A DNA stretch of 64,000 nucleotides from a gamma proteobacterium SS-5 (GCA_009497875.2 CP032508.2:1488001-1552000); one strand, 5' to 3'. Positions 1-11,624 are shown, counted from the stretch's first letter. The notes: generated by a model not told the origin, from the sequence alone. A program made the numbers and translations.

Positions 1-51
1 GGTCAGCAGCCTGTCGATGCTTGCCTGATCCAGATCCTGCACCCTGTTCAT
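1..51 (-). CDS. N-terminal fragment of an unidentified protein (runs off window)
   Basis: An ATG on the minus strand at 51 opens a reading frame that continues past the window edge. Only 17 codons are visible, beginning MNRVQDLDQ. It follows alaS in the same orientation after about 145 bases, so it may be the next gene of that transcription unit. The product cannot be recognised from so few residues, and the frame may not be real. Confidence 0.3.
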   Translation of the reverse strand, partial: MNRVQDLDQASIDRLLT

Positions 52-195
52 CGCCTACCCCCTGCTCGAAATCATGGGGCGACCCGCCCCGGAAAAAACT
101 TACCCTGGCGCTTGCAAAACAGGCAGTGAGCCCCTGCGCCCGCACCCTGTTTGGCCACAACAGGTCGCAGCGCCAAAGGAGCGCAAGCCAGGCGC

Positions 196-2817
<2,622 letters not shown>

Positions 2818-2939
2818 GGCAAACCTGGGTCTGTTGGCTGGAAAGGGACGAATCATGCCACAAAACCCCCGCACTGATGAAACCCCCGAGTGCGTTACCG
2901 CCTAGTAGAGCAATGACCTGAAACCGGGCTTGTGGTTAA

Positions 2940-4196
2940 ATGCAGCCCATGTTCAAGCCCCTGCCCCTGTATATAGGTCTGCGCTACACCCGCTCCAAGC
3001 GGCGCAACCACTTCATCGACTTCATCTCCATCAGCTCCATGCTGGGGGTGATGCTGGGCGTGGCGGCGCTGATCATCGTCCTGTCGGTGATGAACGGCTT
3101 TCACAAAGAGGTGCGCGAGCGCATTCTGGGCATGGCCTCCCACGCCATCATTGTCGGTGCCGAGGGCAAGATCGACGACTGGCGCGCCGGGCTGCGCATC
3201 GCCCAGGACCACCCGGAGGTAATCGGCCAGGCCCCCTTCATCGAGATGAAGGGCATGCTGATCAATGCCGACCAGGTCAGCGGCGTGGAGGTGCGCGGCA
3301 TACTGCCGGAGGAGGAGCCCAAGGTGTCCCAGGTGGGCGAGCACATGGATCAGGGCCTGCTCAGTGACCTGGCCGATCGCAGCTACAACATCATCCTGGG
3401 CAAGGAGCTGGCCGCCAGCCTGGGGGTGATGGTGGGCGACAAGGTCACCCTGCTCGCCCCCGAGGTGATGATGACCCCTACCGGCAACATGCCGCGTATG
3501 AAACGCTTCACCGTCTCGGGCATCTTCCGCGTCGATATGGGCAAGTACGACAGCGGCGTGGCCCTGGTGCATCTGAACGACGCCGCGCGGCTGCTGCGCC
3601 TGGGCGATGGGGTCACCGGTATTCGCCTCAAGCTCAGGGATATGTACAAGGCCCCCGAGGTCTCGGTGGAGCTGGCCCGCGCCCAGGAGGGCTGGTTCCG
3701 CGTGGCGGACTGGACCATGCAGCACCGCAATTTCTTCAGCGCCCTGCGCACCGAGAAGCGCATGATGGGCCTGATCCTGTTTCTCATCGTTGGCGTTGCC
3801 GCCTTCAATATCGTCTCCACCCTGGTGATGGTGGTGACCGACAAGCGCAGCGACATCGCCATTCTGCGCACCCTGGGTATGTCGCCCCGGCAGATCATGC
3901 ACATCTTCATCATTCAGGGTGCCACTCTGGGCCTGGTGGGCACCCTGGTCGGCACCCTGCTGGGGGTGGTCATAGCCTTCAACTTGGAGGGCATAGTCGG
4001 TGGTCTGGAGGGCCTGTTTGGCTTCAAGATCCTGGACCCGACGGTGTATTACATCAGCAGCATGCCCTCGGACTTGCATTGGAACGACGTTGGCATGATC
4101 GCCAGCAGCGCCTTCGCCCTGACCCTGCTGGCTACCATCTACCCGGCGCGGCGGGCAGCGGCCACCCGGCCGGCGGAGGCGCTTCGTTATGAGTAA
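2940..4196 (+). CDS. lolC: lipoprotein-releasing ABC transporter permease (LolC/LolE family)
   Basis: Inner-membrane subunit of the Lol system, which extracts mature outer-membrane lipoproteins and passes them to LolA. The 418-aa product has the family architecture: one N-terminal membrane segment (about residues 33-55, GVMLGVAALIIVLSVMNG), a long periplasmic MacB-like domain, and three C-terminal membrane segments (about 277-300, 325-350, 382-402). Only one permease gene precedes lolD, which suits a homodimeric LolF-like arrangement or a second permease elsewhere; the sequence cannot decide whether this is LolC or LolE. An alternative ATG nine bases downstream (MFKPLPLYIG) is equally plausible, as neither start has a strong ribosome binding site. 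Confidence 0.9.
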   Translation: MQPMFKPLPLYIGLRYTRSKRRNHFIDFISISSMLGVMLGVAALIIVLSVMNGFHKEVRERILGMASHAIIVGAEGKIDDWRAGLRIAQDHPEVIGQAPFIEMKGMLINADQVSGVEVRGILPEEEPKVSQVGEHMDQGLLSDLADRSYNIILGKELAASLGVMVGDKVTLLAPEVMMTPTGNMPRMKRFTVSGIFRVDMGKYDSGVALVHLNDAARLLRLGDGVTGIRLKLRDMYKAPEVSVELARAQEGWFRVADWTMQHRNFFSALRTEKRMMGLILFLIVGVAAFNIVSTLVMVVTDKRSDIAILRTLGMSPRQIMHIFIIQGATLGLVGTLVGTLLGVVIAFNLEGIVGGLEGLFGFKILDPTVYYISSMPSDLHWNDVGMIASSAFALTLLATIYPARRAAATRPAEALRYE

Positions 4197-4222
4197 GGGT
4201 TATGAGTAAGGGATATGAGTAG
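4190..4222 (+). repeat. three tandem copies of ATGAGTAAGG-type unit at lolC/lolD junction
   Basis: The end of lolC and the start of lolD lie in a short direct repeat: ATGAGTAAGG at 4190 and 4203, then ATGAGTAGG at 4215, with a period of about 13 bases. The first copy supplies the lolC stop codon and the third supplies the lolD start codon. The layout suggests slippage duplication of a start site. Confidence 0.8.
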
Positions 4223-4919
4223 GCCGATCCTCAGCGGCAGCCAGCTGACCAAGAGCTATGACGAGGGCCTGGTCAGGGTGGACGTGCTCAACGGCGCCTC
4301 GCTACAGGTGTTCGAGGGGGAGAGCATCGCCATCCTGGGTGCCTCCGGCTCGGGCAAGAGCACCCTGCTGCACTGTCTGGGCGGGCTGGATCGACCCGAT
4401 TCCGGTCAGGTGCTGTTGGATGGCACCGACCTGTTCAGCCTCAACGAGACCGAGATGGGCCTGTTGCGCAACCGCCTGCTCGGCTTTGTCTATCAATTCC
4501 ACCACCTGCTGCAGGAATTCAGCGCCCTGGAGAACGTGGCCATGCCCCTGCTCATCGGCGGTGCCGAGGTGGACGAGGCGCGGGAGCGGGCGCTGGCCAT
4601 GCTGCAACGGGTCGGCCTGGGCCAGCGGGTGGCGCACAAACCGGCCGAACTGTCCGGCGGCGAGCGCCAGCGCGCCGCCATAGCCCGCGCCCTGGTCACC
4701 CAACCCCGCTGCGTGCTGGCCGATGAGCCCACCGGCAACCTGGACGGCCACACCGCCGCCAGCGTCTATGCCCTGATGATGGAGCTGAACCAATCCCTGG
4801 GTACCAGCTTCATCATAGTCACCCACGATATCGAACTGGCACGCAAGATGGGCCGCGTGCTGCACCTGGTGGACGGCCAGTTCGACGCGGATTTCACCCT
4901 GCCCGAGCCATTGTCCTAA
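4215..4919 (+). CDS. lolD: lipoprotein-releasing ABC transporter ATP-binding protein LolD
   Basis: ATPase of the Lol complex, energising lipoprotein release from the inner membrane. The 234-aa product has Walker [10 protein letters not shown] (about residues 43-51), the ABC signature LSGGERQR, Walker [14 protein letters not shown] and the H-loop IIVTHD. It follows the permease gene with an 18-base gap and is almost certainly co-transcribed with it. The start ATGAGTAGG is the third copy of a small tandem repeat, so the upstream ATGAGTAAGG copies could also initiate briefly, but the first two frames do not extend the protein. The ORF ends in a conventional LolD length. Confidence 0.95.
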   Translation: MSRPILSGSQLTKSYDEGLVRVDVLNGASLQVFEGESIAILGASGSGKSTLLHCLGGLDRPDSGQVLLDGTDLFSLNETEMGLLRNRLLGFVYQFHHLLQEFSALENVAMPLLIGGAEVDEARERALAMLQRVGLGQRVAHKPAELSGGERQRAAIARALVTQPRCVLADEPTGNLDGHTAASVYALMMELNQSLGTSFIIVTHDIELARKMGRVLHLVDGQFDADFTLPEPLS

Positions 4920-4957
4920 AACATTTTCCCGATTAGCCGCAAATCTCAGCCAATCGA

Positions 4958-5039
4958 ATAGGGCGGCCTGCGGCCGCCGCGCAACCACTCGGAGCAGGCT
5001 TCATGGCTGTGGCTTGGTGGCGGGCGCGGCCCGCCCTAT
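4958..5039. repeat. inverted repeat between lolD and cbbR
   Basis: Arms ATAGGGCGG (4958-4966) and CCGCCCTAT (5031-5039) enclose GC-rich sequence with smaller internal palindromes. It lies between two convergent genes (lolD and cbbR), so it may act as a bidirectional terminator or be a dispersed palindromic repeat. Confidence 0.5.
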
Positions 5040-5083
5040 GTCGCACGGCAAAGTCGGTTTTCAAGCCACATGGCCATACAGGC

Positions 5084-6013
5084 TCAGGGGCCGAAATCGG
5101 CCGCGCCGAGCAGTTCACTGCCCTGACTGAGCAGAAATTCCTGAAACACCTGGGCGGTGTAGGACAGCCTTTTGCCCTTGGGATAGACGCAGTGCCAGGG
5201 GCGAATCAGGGGAAAACCCTCGACGTTGAGCACCGCCAGCAGGCCGGCGCTCTGCTCCAGTCGGAAGCTGAGGCTGGAGATTACCGACACCCCCAGACCG
5301 GCCATGGCCCCCTGCTTGATCGCCTCCTCGCTACCCAGCTCCATGTAGGGGCTGATACGCAGGCCCTGGGCGGCAAACAGCCGGTCCACCGCCGAGCGTG
5401 TGCCCGAGCCTTCCTCGCGGATCAGAAAACGCTCCTGGATCATGCGCTCCAGGGGGATGGGGCGGGCCTCTTGCGCCAGCGGGTGGCTGGGGGCGGCCAC
5501 CACCACCAGGCTGTTGTTGATGAAGGGCCGATAGTTCAGCTCCATGCCCTCGGGCACCTGGCCCATGATCACCAGGTCGTCCATATTGTCCTTCAGCCGC
5601 GCCAGCACCTTGGCCCGGTTGGTGACATTCAGGCGCGGCTCCACCTCCGGGTGTTCGCGCACGAAGGGGCCGAGCAGGTGGGGCATGAAGTATTTCGCGG
5701 TGGTGACCACGGAGACGCTCAACGGCCCGCGTACCTGCCGGTGGTGATCCTCCAATGTGTTTTCCAGCTCCGTCAGTCGGCCCAGCACGTCACGACTGGC
5801 CTTGAGCATCTCTTCACCGGCCGTGGTCAAGTAGAGCTTCTTGCCGACCTGCTCGAACAGGGGCGTGCCAATACTGGCCTCCAGCTGCTTAAGTTGCATG
5901 GATACCGCCGGCTGAGTCAGATGCAACTCCTCGGCGGCGCGGGTGTAGCTGAGATTGCGCGCTACCGCCTCGAACAGGCTGAGTTGTCTTAGGGTCAGGT
6001 GCACAGGTCTCAT
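5084..6013 (-). CDS. cbbR: LysR-family transcriptional regulator CbbR
   Basis: Probable activator of Calvin-cycle genes that senses metabolic effectors through its C-terminal domain. The 309-aa product starts MRPVHLTLRQLSLFEAVARN, with the LysR winged helix-turn-helix at about residues 5-65 (including TQPAVSMQLKQLE) and the LysR substrate-binding domain from about 95 to 300. A longer TTG-initiated frame exists, but the chosen ATG matches LysR family N-termini. It is divergent from cbbM, the classical CbbR-RuBisCO arrangement, and the 283-base intergenic region contains a matching inverted repeat. The assignment to CbbR rests on sequence type plus this context. Confidence 0.92.
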   Translation of the reverse strand: MRPVHLTLRQLSLFEAVARNLSYTRAAEELHLTQPAVSMQLKQLEASIGTPLFEQVGKKLYLTTAGEEMLKASRDVLGRLTELENTLEDHHRQVRGPLSVSVVTTAKYFMPHLLGPFVREHPEVEPRLNVTNRAKVLARLKDNMDDLVIMGQVPEGMELNYRPFINNSLVVVAAPSHPLAQEARPIPLERMIQERFLIREEGSGTRSAVDRLFAAQGLRISPYMELGSEEAIKQGAMAGLGVSVISSLSFRLEQSAGLLAVLNVEGFPLIRPWHCVYPKGKRLSYTAQVFQEFLLSQGSELLGAADFGP

Positions 6014-6133
6014 CGGCAGGCTGGAAAACAGGCCCCTAGCATAGCACCTAGAGCGGCCTGGCGGTTGCCCGCCGTCGGCTCTGCCGACAGGAATATCACG
6101 CAATACAGTGGGCTAAGGGTTTTGTGCAGTGCG

Positions 6134-6195
6134 TTATAAGGAAATTGACCTTTGCCATATATTTTTTCTGGGCGTCATTCCGCTATTTACCTTAT
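6134..6195 (+). promoter_or_regulatory. cbbR/cbbM intergenic control region, candidate CbbR boxes
   Basis: Two inverted half-sites, TATAAGGAAAT at about 6135 and ATTTACCTTAT at 6184-6194, flank an AT-rich segment (CCATATATTTTTTC) in an otherwise GC-rich genome. LysR regulators bind T-N11-A dyads upstream of the divergent gene, so this is the best candidate operator for CbbR. Further downstream, CCCGGG-ATCTG-CCCGGG (6237-6253) could form a hairpin in the cbbM leader. The cbbM ribosome binding site is AAGAGGA at about 6284. Exact promoter hexamers are not clear. Confidence 0.55.
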
Positions 6196-6296
6196 AGACT
6201 GCGCGCTCTTTTTTACCTGCAAGTGCTGGGGTTTTTCCCGGGATCTGCCCGGGCGGCGCAGGTAGCATCCACACCCAAGATTTAAGAGGAAACACC

Positions 6297-7691
6297 ATGG
6301 CTCTCGACCAATCCAGTCGCTACTCCGATCTCTCCCTGAAAGAAGAAGACCTGATTGCCGATGGCAAGCACATCCTGGTCGCCTACAAGATGAAGCCGAA
6401 GGGTGGCTACGGCTACCTGGAGGCCGCCGCCCACTTTGCCGCCGAATCCTCCACCGGCACCAATGTCGAGGTCTGCACCACCGACGACTTCACCAAGGGC
6501 GTGGATGCGCTGGTCTATCACATCGACGAGGCCACCGAGGATATGCGCATTGCCTATCCCATCGACCTGTTCGATCGCAACATGACCGACGGCCGCATGA
6601 TGCTGGTGTCCTTCCTCACCCTGACCATCGGCAACAATCAGGGCATGGGCGACATCGAACACGCCAAGATGATCGACTTCTACATGCCTGAGCGCGCCAT
6701 CCAGCTGTTTGACGGCCCGGCCCGCGACATCAGCGACATGTGGCGCATCCTGGGTCGTCCGATCAAGGATGGCGGCTACATCGCCGGCACCATCATCAAG
6801 CCCAAGCTGGGCCTGCGCCCCGAGCCCTTTGCCCATGCCGCCTACCAGTTCTGGCTGGGTGGCGACTTCATCAAGAACGACGAACCCCAGGGCAACCAGG
6901 TGTTCTGCCCGACCAAGAAGGTCATCCCGCTGATCGTCGATGCCCTGCGCCGCGCCCAGGACGAGACCGGCCAGGCCAAGCTGTTCTCCGCCAACATCAC
7001 CGCCGATGACCACTACGAAATGTGCGCCCGCGCCGACTACATCCTGGAGGCCTTTGGCCCGGATGCGGACAAGGTCGCCTTCCTGGTGGACGGCTATGTG
7101 GGTGGTCCGGGCATGGTCACCACCGCCCGCCGTCAATACCCCGGCCAGTACCTGCACTACCACCGTGCCGGTCATGGTGCCGTGACCTCTCCCTCGGCCA
7201 AGCGCGGCTACACCGCCTTTGTGCTGGCCAAGATGAGCCGTCTGCAGGGTGCCTCGGGTATCCACGTCGGCACCATGGGCTACGGTAAGATGGAAGGCGA
7301 TGCCGATGACAAGATCATCGCTTACATGATCGAGCGCGACGAGTGCCAGGGCCCGGTGTACTTCCAGAAGTGGTACGGCATGAAGCCCACTACGCCGATC
7401 ATCTCCGGCGGCATGAACGCCCTGCGCCTGCCCGGCTTCTTTGAAAACCTCGGCCACGGCAACGTCATCAACACCTCCGGTGGCGGCTCCTACGGCCACA
7501 TCGACAGCCCGGCGGCCGGCGCCATCTCCCTGCGCCAGGCCTATGAGTGCTGGAAGGCCGGTGCCGATCCGATCGAGTGGGCCAAGGAACACAAGGAATT
7601 CGCCCGCGCCTTCGAATCCTTCCCGCACGATGCCGACCAGATCTTCCCTGGCTGGCGCGACAAGCTGGGTGCCAGCTCGGCGCACAAGTAA
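6297..7691 (+). CDS. cbbM: ribulose-bisphosphate carboxylase, form II
   Basis: Cytoplasmic CO2-fixing enzyme of the Calvin cycle (RuBP + CO2 to two 3-phosphoglycerate). At 464 aa it has form II length and no small subunit gene is adjacent. Visible active-site motifs are [11 protein letters not shown] (catalytic Lys168), [14 protein letters not shown] (carbamylated Lys193 with Asp195/Glu196), [10 protein letters not shown], the loop-6 motif [10 protein letters not shown], and SGGMNALR. A strong ribosome binding site and the divergent cbbR upstream support the start. A clear hairpin terminator follows, so cbbM is probably monocistronic and separated from cbbQ-cbbO by a repeat-filled gap. Form II enzymes generally suit high-CO2, low-O2 conditions. 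Confidence 0.98.
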   Translation: MALDQSSRYSDLSLKEEDLIADGKHILVAYKMKPKGGYGYLEAAAHFAAESSTGTNVEVCTTDDFTKGVDALVYHIDEATEDMRIAYPIDLFDRNMTDGRMMLVSFLTLTIGNNQGMGDIEHAKMIDFYMPERAIQLFDGPARDISDMWRILGRPIKDGGYIAGTIIKPKLGLRPEPFAHAAYQFWLGGDFIKNDEPQGNQVFCPTKKVIPLIVDALRRAQDETGQAKLFSANITADDHYEMCARADYILEAFGPDADKVAFLVDGYVGGPGMVTTARRQYPGQYLHYHRAGHGAVTSPSAKRGYTAFVLAKMSRLQGASGIHVGTMGYGKMEGDADDKIIAYMIERDECQGPVYFQKWYGMKPTTPIISGGMNALRLPGFFENLGHGNVINTSGGGSYGHIDSPAAGAISLRQAYECWKAGADPIEWAKEHKEFARAFESFPHDADQIFPGWRDKLGASSAHK

Positions 7692-7696
7692 GGCAA

Positions 7697-7726
7697 AAGG
7701 GCGGCCCTCGGGCCGCCCTTGTTTTG
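7697..7726 (+). terminator. rho-independent terminator of cbbM
   Basis: Perfect hairpin AAGGGCGGCC-CTCG-GGCCGCCCTT followed by GTTTTGT, starting five bases after the cbbM stop codon. Confidence 0.9.
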
Positions 7727-7804
7727 TCCTAACGACCATGAAGCGAATGGCGACACCCCGAAACATGAAACATCTCCTGGTCAATGGGACGCAGAGGACG
7801 CAAA

Positions 7805-7852
7805 CGACTGCAGGGAAGCAGGAGGTAGAACGAAGCAGGATGCCAGAGTCGA
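7805..7852 (+). repeat. 48-bp module, copy 1
   Basis: Begins CGACTGCAG and ends AGAGTCGA. It contains a CTGC/GCAG stem followed by the invariant GAGGTAG. It lies inside a GCGCAAAGG/GACGCAGAG repeat: GACGCAAA is on its left and GGAGCGCAAAGG on its right. See copies at 8061, 8206, 17531, 28391 and 44177. Confidence 0.75.
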
Positions 7853-8060
7853 GGAGCGCAAAGGACGCAGAGAAGAATGAGGAGGAAGTAGCCCGGATGC
7901 AGCGCAGCGGAATCCGGGGTTGCCGTTAGACAGGGTCACGCCTGCCCCATTGCACCTCCGAGCGTCAGTTCGGATTTCCGGGGCTCGGAGCTCCCAGGAT
8001 GAGTGGCAAACCTCAATGTTGTTTCACAGTAAAAAAAGCCTTTAGCCACGGAGCCACAGA

Positions 8061-8108
8061 CGACTCCATGGACGGAGGAGGTAGGGCGAAGCCTGGAGCC
8101 AGAGCCGA
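8061..8108 (+). repeat. 48-bp module, copy 2
   Basis: Begins CGACTCCATGGAC and ends GAGCCGA, with the stem CTCC/GGAG and then GAGGTAG. It sits after CACAGA in the left arm of the inverted repeat. The uninterrupted arm is seen at about 40.6 kb. Confidence 0.75.
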
Positions 8109-8205
8109 GCGCACAGAGAAATTCAATGTGTTTACAGAGGGGATATTTAGCATCTTCCAGGTGAATGCGGTCAATAATGTAACTTATTGAAAAAACTCTG
8201 TGATC

Positions 8206-8253
8206 TCGGCAACTGCTCCTGCGTTGCTCTACCTCTCCACATCCTGTGGGTCG
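8206..8253 (-). repeat. 48-bp module, copy 3
   Basis: Read on the minus strand it begins CGACCCACAGG and ends GTTGCCGA. The stem is CCAC/GTGG, followed by GAGGTAG and a second perfect stem GCAAC/GTTGC. It interrupts the right arm of the inverted repeat between GATC and TCTGTG. Confidence 0.75.
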
Positions 8254-8333
8254 TCTGTGTCTCTGTGGCTTAACTGAAAAATTAAGGCCTACAAAGGCCT
8301 TGACCCTTGCCCGTACGATTGACAGGAACCCGC

Positions 8334-9137
8334 ATGACCGACAGCGAGCAATACCGCGTTCAGCGCGAACCCTTTTATCAACCCCAGGCGGACGAGGTGG
8401 CGCTGTATCAGGCGGCCTATGCCGAACGCCTGCCGGTGATGATCAAGGGCCCCACCGGCTGTGGCAAATCCCGTTTTGTTGAATTCATGGCTTGGCAGCT
8501 GGGCCGCCCCCTGATCACCGTCGCCTGCAACGAGGACATGACCGCCTCCGACCTGGTCGGCCGCTACCTGCTGGACGCCAACGGCACCCGCTGGCTGGAC
8601 GGCCCCCTGACCACGGCGGCGCGTATCGGTGCCATCTGCTACCTGGATGAGATCGTCGAGGCGCGGCAGGACACCACCGTGGTCATCCACCCGCTGACTG
8701 ACCACCGCCGCACCCTGCCGCTGGACAAGAAGGGCGAGCTGGTGCAGGCCCATGCGGATTTTCAGCTGGTGATCTCCTACAACCCCGGCTATCAGTCGCT
8801 GATGAAGGACCTCAAGCAATCCACCAAGCAACGCTTCTCCGCCCTGACCTTCGACTACCCCGGCGCTGAGCTGGAGGCGCAGATCATCGCCACCGAGACC
8901 CGCTCTCCCCTGGAGACCGCCAGCCAGCTGGTCAAGATCGCCCAGACGGCGCGCAACCTCAAGGGTCACGGCCTGGACGAGGGCATCTCCACCCGCCTGC
9001 TGGTGTATGCCGCACGCCTGATCCAGCGCGGCGTGGTGCCGATTCCCGCCTGCCGCATGGCGCTGGTCGATCCCATCACCGACGATGCCGACATCCGCGC
9101 CACCCTGCACCACGCCATTGATGCGGTGTTTGGTTAG
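8334..9137 (+). CDS. cbbQ: RuBisCO activation AAA+ ATPase CbbQ
   Basis: MoxR-group AAA+ ATPase that, with CbbO, removes inhibitory sugar phosphates from RuBisCO using ATP. The 267-aa product carries Walker A GPTGCGKS (residues 39-46), Walker B ICYLDEI (about 102-108) and the family C-terminus. The start at 8334 (MTDSEQYRVQREPFY) follows a GACAGGAACC ribosome binding region. A frame extending nine codons upstream is less likely. It is followed by cbbO after 233 bases of non-coding repeat DNA, an unusually long gap for this normally tight gene pair. Confidence 0.95.
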   Translation: MTDSEQYRVQREPFYQPQADEVALYQAAYAERLPVMIKGPTGCGKSRFVEFMAWQLGRPLITVACNEDMTASDLVGRYLLDANGTRWLDGPLTTAARIGAICYLDEIVEARQDTTVVIHPLTDHRRTLPLDKKGELVQAHADFQLVISYNPGYQSLMKDLKQSTKQRFSALTFDYPGAELEAQIIATETRSPLETASQLVKIAQTARNLKGHGLDEGISTRLLVYAARLIQRGVVPIPACRMALVDPITDDADIRATLHHAIDAVFG

Positions 9138-9167
9138 TTTCTTTCTGTGAAAAACGCCGGTGGGAGG

Positions 9168-9234
9168 CCAGCTTTGCTGGGCGACTGGCCAGCGCCATCA
9201 GGAGCCTATTCGCGCAGCAAAGCTGCCCTCCCAC
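9168..9234. repeat. inverted repeat between cbbQ and cbbO
   Basis: GTGGGAGGCCAGCTTTGCTG (about 9170) pairs with CAGCAAAGCTGCCCTCCCAC (about 9214-9234), giving a long imperfect hairpin. It is followed by short tandem GAGTCCCGAGTCCCG units (about 9276-9300). The GTGAAAC...TTCGAGTCCCGA string recurs at 37.79 kb. It could be a dispersed palindromic repeat that also attenuates transcription into cbbO. Confidence 0.7.
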
Positions 9235-9370
9235 AACCGGCAGCTTTACTGTGAAACATCTGTGGCAATTTTCGAGTCCCGAGTCCCGAACCCCGAGTCC
9301 CGCAGCCGCCAAGATATTGATTCATGTTTCTGGATGCTGCTGTCCGCTCCATGCCCGTTAGGCTAACCCC

Positions 9371-11620
9371 ATGAACGATCAAGACATCCAGGCCTACCGC
9401 CAGCGGCTGAGCTGCAACTTCGAGCGCATCGAGCATGTGTTCCCTGCCTGTATCAGTGAGGCTGCGCGGCTGTTGAGCGCGCAGGGCATCAAGGACTACC
9501 TGGACGGCGCCTCGCTGATCTGCATGATCGGCCGCGGCGTGGAGCCGGTGCTGGTCTATCTGGAGGAAATGCCCGAGGTGGCCGAGCGCCTGGGCGAGGC
9601 CAGCCTGTCGCTGGTCGCCCAGACGGTATGGAAGATCTCGCGCAGCCCCAACGGCAAATCCATCCCGCCCTTCCTGCAGAGCCTGGCCGCCGTGTCCCGC
9701 CGCCTGGCCAGCCTGGAGTTGCTGGAGCGCTACTGCGCCCTGGTGCTGGAATTCATGGAGCGCACCAGCAGCTCCATCCACGGCAACCAGTCCGCCACCA
9801 TCGCCAGCCCCAGCCTGGGGGATCTGCTGGAGCGCATGCCCGCCTTGCTCGCCGAGCTGTCCTGCCAGGGCCTGCGCAACTGGATCGACTACGGCCTGGA
9901 GCACTATCTGCGCCACCCGGAGCGCCAGCGCGACTACTTCAGCCTGCAATCCGCCGACAGCCGCGCCGTATTACAGCGCGAGCGCCACGGCACCCTCTAT
10001 GCCGATCACGAGCGCCAGCTGGATCTCTATCTGCAGGCGCTGTGGGGCCGCCATGAGCTGTTCGTGCCCTTCTCCAACGCCTTTGACCAGCTGCGCAAGC
10101 CGGTGGCCTATTTTGATGATCGCGGCATCCGCGTGCCCGATGTCTATGACGACCGCGCAGGGGTGCGCGGCATCGACCGCTACCGCGCCCTGCTGGCCCA
10201 TGTCGCCGCCCACAAGCGCTGGAGCCGCCCGCTGATCGCCGACAACTTCAGCCCGTTTCAACGTCTGGCCATCGAGGTGTTCGAGGACTGCCGGGTGGAG
10301 CGCCTGGCGCTGCGCCGCTATCCCGGCCTGCGCCGCCTGTGGCTGGCCCTGCACCCGCGCCCGCATGAGCAGGCCTGTGACCCGCAGCGCGAGTCCTGCA
10401 TCCGTCACCGCCTGACCATGTTCTCCTTCGCCGCGCTGCAACCGGCGCACGGCTACAGCAACCCGGTGCTGCTGGAGTTTCTCGGCCAATTTGAGCAACT
10501 GCTGGCGCAGCCGGGGCAAAACAGCCAGCAGATGGCCGATCTGGCCATCAGCTACATCGCCCGGACCCGCAGTCAGGCCGACCTGTCCGCCCGGGTGCAC
10601 TTCACCGATACCGAGGTGGACTACCGCGACGACAACCGCCACCTGTGGCGCTACATCGAAAACGGCGATGAGGAAGAGCTGTACGAAGAGGAACGGCGCC
10701 CGCAGCAAGAGGAAGACAGCAACCGCCTGCCGCCGCGCCACTATCCGGAATGGGACTACCGGGCGCGCACCTACCGCCCCGACTGGGTCAGCCTGTACGA
10801 GGCCCTGCACCCCGGCGGTCAGGCCGAGCGCATCGACGCCCTGCTCAACAAACACCAGGCCCTGGCCAAGCAGCTCAAGCGCCTGCTCGACCTGCTCAAG
10901 CCGCAGCAGTATGTGCGCCTGCGCTATCAGGAAGACGGTGCCGAGCTGGATCTGGACCTGGCCATCCGCTCCCTGATCGATCTCAAGGGCGGTGCCCAGC
11001 CCGATCCGCGCATCAACATGAGCCAGCGCCACGATGGCCGCGATATCGCCGTGCTGCTGCTGCTGGATCTGTCCCAATCCCTCAACCAGGTACCGCCGGG
11101 GGCCAGCCAGAGCATCCTGGAGCTGGCGCAGGAGGCGGTGGCCCTACTGGCCTGGGCCATAGAGCACCTGGGGGATGAATTTGCCATTGCCGGCTTCAAC
11201 TCCGACAGCCGCCACGAGGTGCGTTACCAGCACATCAAGGGCTACAGCGAGCACTGGGATGAGCAGGTCAAGGGCCGGCTGGGTGCCATCCAGGCCGGCT
11301 TCTCCACCCGCATGGGCGCGGCCATGCGCCACGCCGGCCGTGCCCTGGCCAAGCGTCAGGCGGACAAACGGCTGATGCTGATTCTCACCGACGGCGAGCC
11401 CCATGACATCGACGAGGCCGATCCACGCCTGCTGATCGAAGACGCCCACCAGGCGGTGCGCGAGCTGGGCCGCGACGGCATCGCCTGCTTCTGCGTCAAC
11501 CTCGACCCCCAGGCCGATGCCTATGTGGCGGACATCTTCGGCAAGCACTACACCGTTATCGACCGGGTAGAAAAGCTGCCCCAGCGCTTGCCGGAGTTGT
11601 TTTTGTCCCTGACCAAGTAG
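9371..11620 (+). CDS. cbbO: RuBisCO activation protein CbbO (VWA domain)
   Basis: Adaptor of the CbbQO RuBisCO activase. The CbbQ hexamer docks on CbbO, whose von Willebrand A domain contacts RuBisCO. The 749-aa product has the long helical N-terminal region and a C-terminal VWA domain (about residues 550-745) with the metal-ion site LLLLDLSQSLNQ (DxSxS) and LILTDGEPHD. A central acidic segment (ENGDEEELYEEERRPQQEEDS, about 435-455) is typical linker sequence. Order cbbM, cbbQ, cbbO agrees with form II loci in sulfur oxidisers. The ATG at 9371 lies just downstream of a repeat region; no strong ribosome binding site is visible. Confidence 0.94.
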   Translation: MNDQDIQAYRQRLSCNFERIEHVFPACISEAARLLSAQGIKDYLDGASLICMIGRGVEPVLVYLEEMPEVAERLGEASLSLVAQTVWKISRSPNGKSIPPFLQSLAAVSRRLASLELLERYCALVLEFMERTSSSIHGNQSATIASPSLGDLLERMPALLAELSCQGLRNWIDYGLEHYLRHPERQRDYFSLQSADSRAVLQRERHGTLYADHERQLDLYLQALWGRHELFVPFSNAFDQLRKPVAYFDDRGIRVPDVYDDRAGVRGIDRYRALLAHVAAHKRWSRPLIADNFSPFQRLAIEVFEDCRVERLALRRYPGLRRLWLALHPRPHEQACDPQRESCIRHRLTMFSFAALQPAHGYSNPVLLEFLGQFEQLLAQPGQNSQQMADLAISYIARTRSQADLSARVHFTDTEVDYRDDNRHLWRYIENGDEEELYEEERRPQQEEDSNRLPPRHYPEWDYRARTYRPDWVSLYEALHPGGQAERIDALLNKHQALAKQLKRLLDLLKPQQYVRLRYQEDGAELDLDLAIRSLIDLKGGAQPDPRINMSQRHDGRDIAVLLLLDLSQSLNQVPPGASQSILELAQEAVALLAWAIEHLGDEFAIAGFNSDSRHEVRYQHIKGYSEHWDEQVKGRLGAIQAGFSTRMGAAMRHAGRALAKRQADKRLMLILTDGEPHDIDEADPRLLIEDAHQAVRELGRDGIACFCVNLDPQADAYVADIFGKHYTVIDRVEKLPQRLPELFLSLTK

Positions 11621-11624
11621 ATGG

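Larger units (their letters stand above)
8041..8275. repeat. CACAGAG-type long inverted repeat, copy A (carries two 48-bp modules)
   Basis: The left arm TTTAGCCACGGAGCCACAGA (8041) and right arm TCTGTGTCTCTGTGGCTTAA (about 8254-8273) are near reverse complements. The interior matches copies at 40.48 and 44.05 kb. Both arms are interrupted at equivalent points by a 48-bp module. Confidence 0.8.
7692..8333. other. 642-base gene-free gap made of interspersed repeats
   Basis: No convincing gene lies between cbbM and cbbQ. The gap holds the cbbM terminator, a GAAACATGAAACATC repeat shared with 33.86 kb, a GACGCAGAG/GCGCAAAGG repeat split by a 48-bp module (7805-7852), a CCCGGATGCAGCGCAGCGG repeat (about 7893-7919), and a long inverted CACAGAG-type repeat (about 8035-8280) that itself carries two 48-bp modules. 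Confidence 0.8.

Noticed and set aside
4191-4222. Hidden small gene between lolC/E and lolD
   Set aside because: The extra ATGs are copies of the tandem repeat and terminate immediately at TAA.
6282-7784. 500-aa minus-strand frame opposite cbbM
   Set aside because: It is the complement of a certain RuBisCO gene and has shadow-type composition.
7999-8190. Short ORF in the cbbM-cbbQ gap
   Set aside because: It reads through the CACAGAG repeat and a 48-bp module, with no coding character.
8289-9113. 274-aa minus-strand frame opposite cbbQ
   Set aside because: Antisense shadow of cbbQ.
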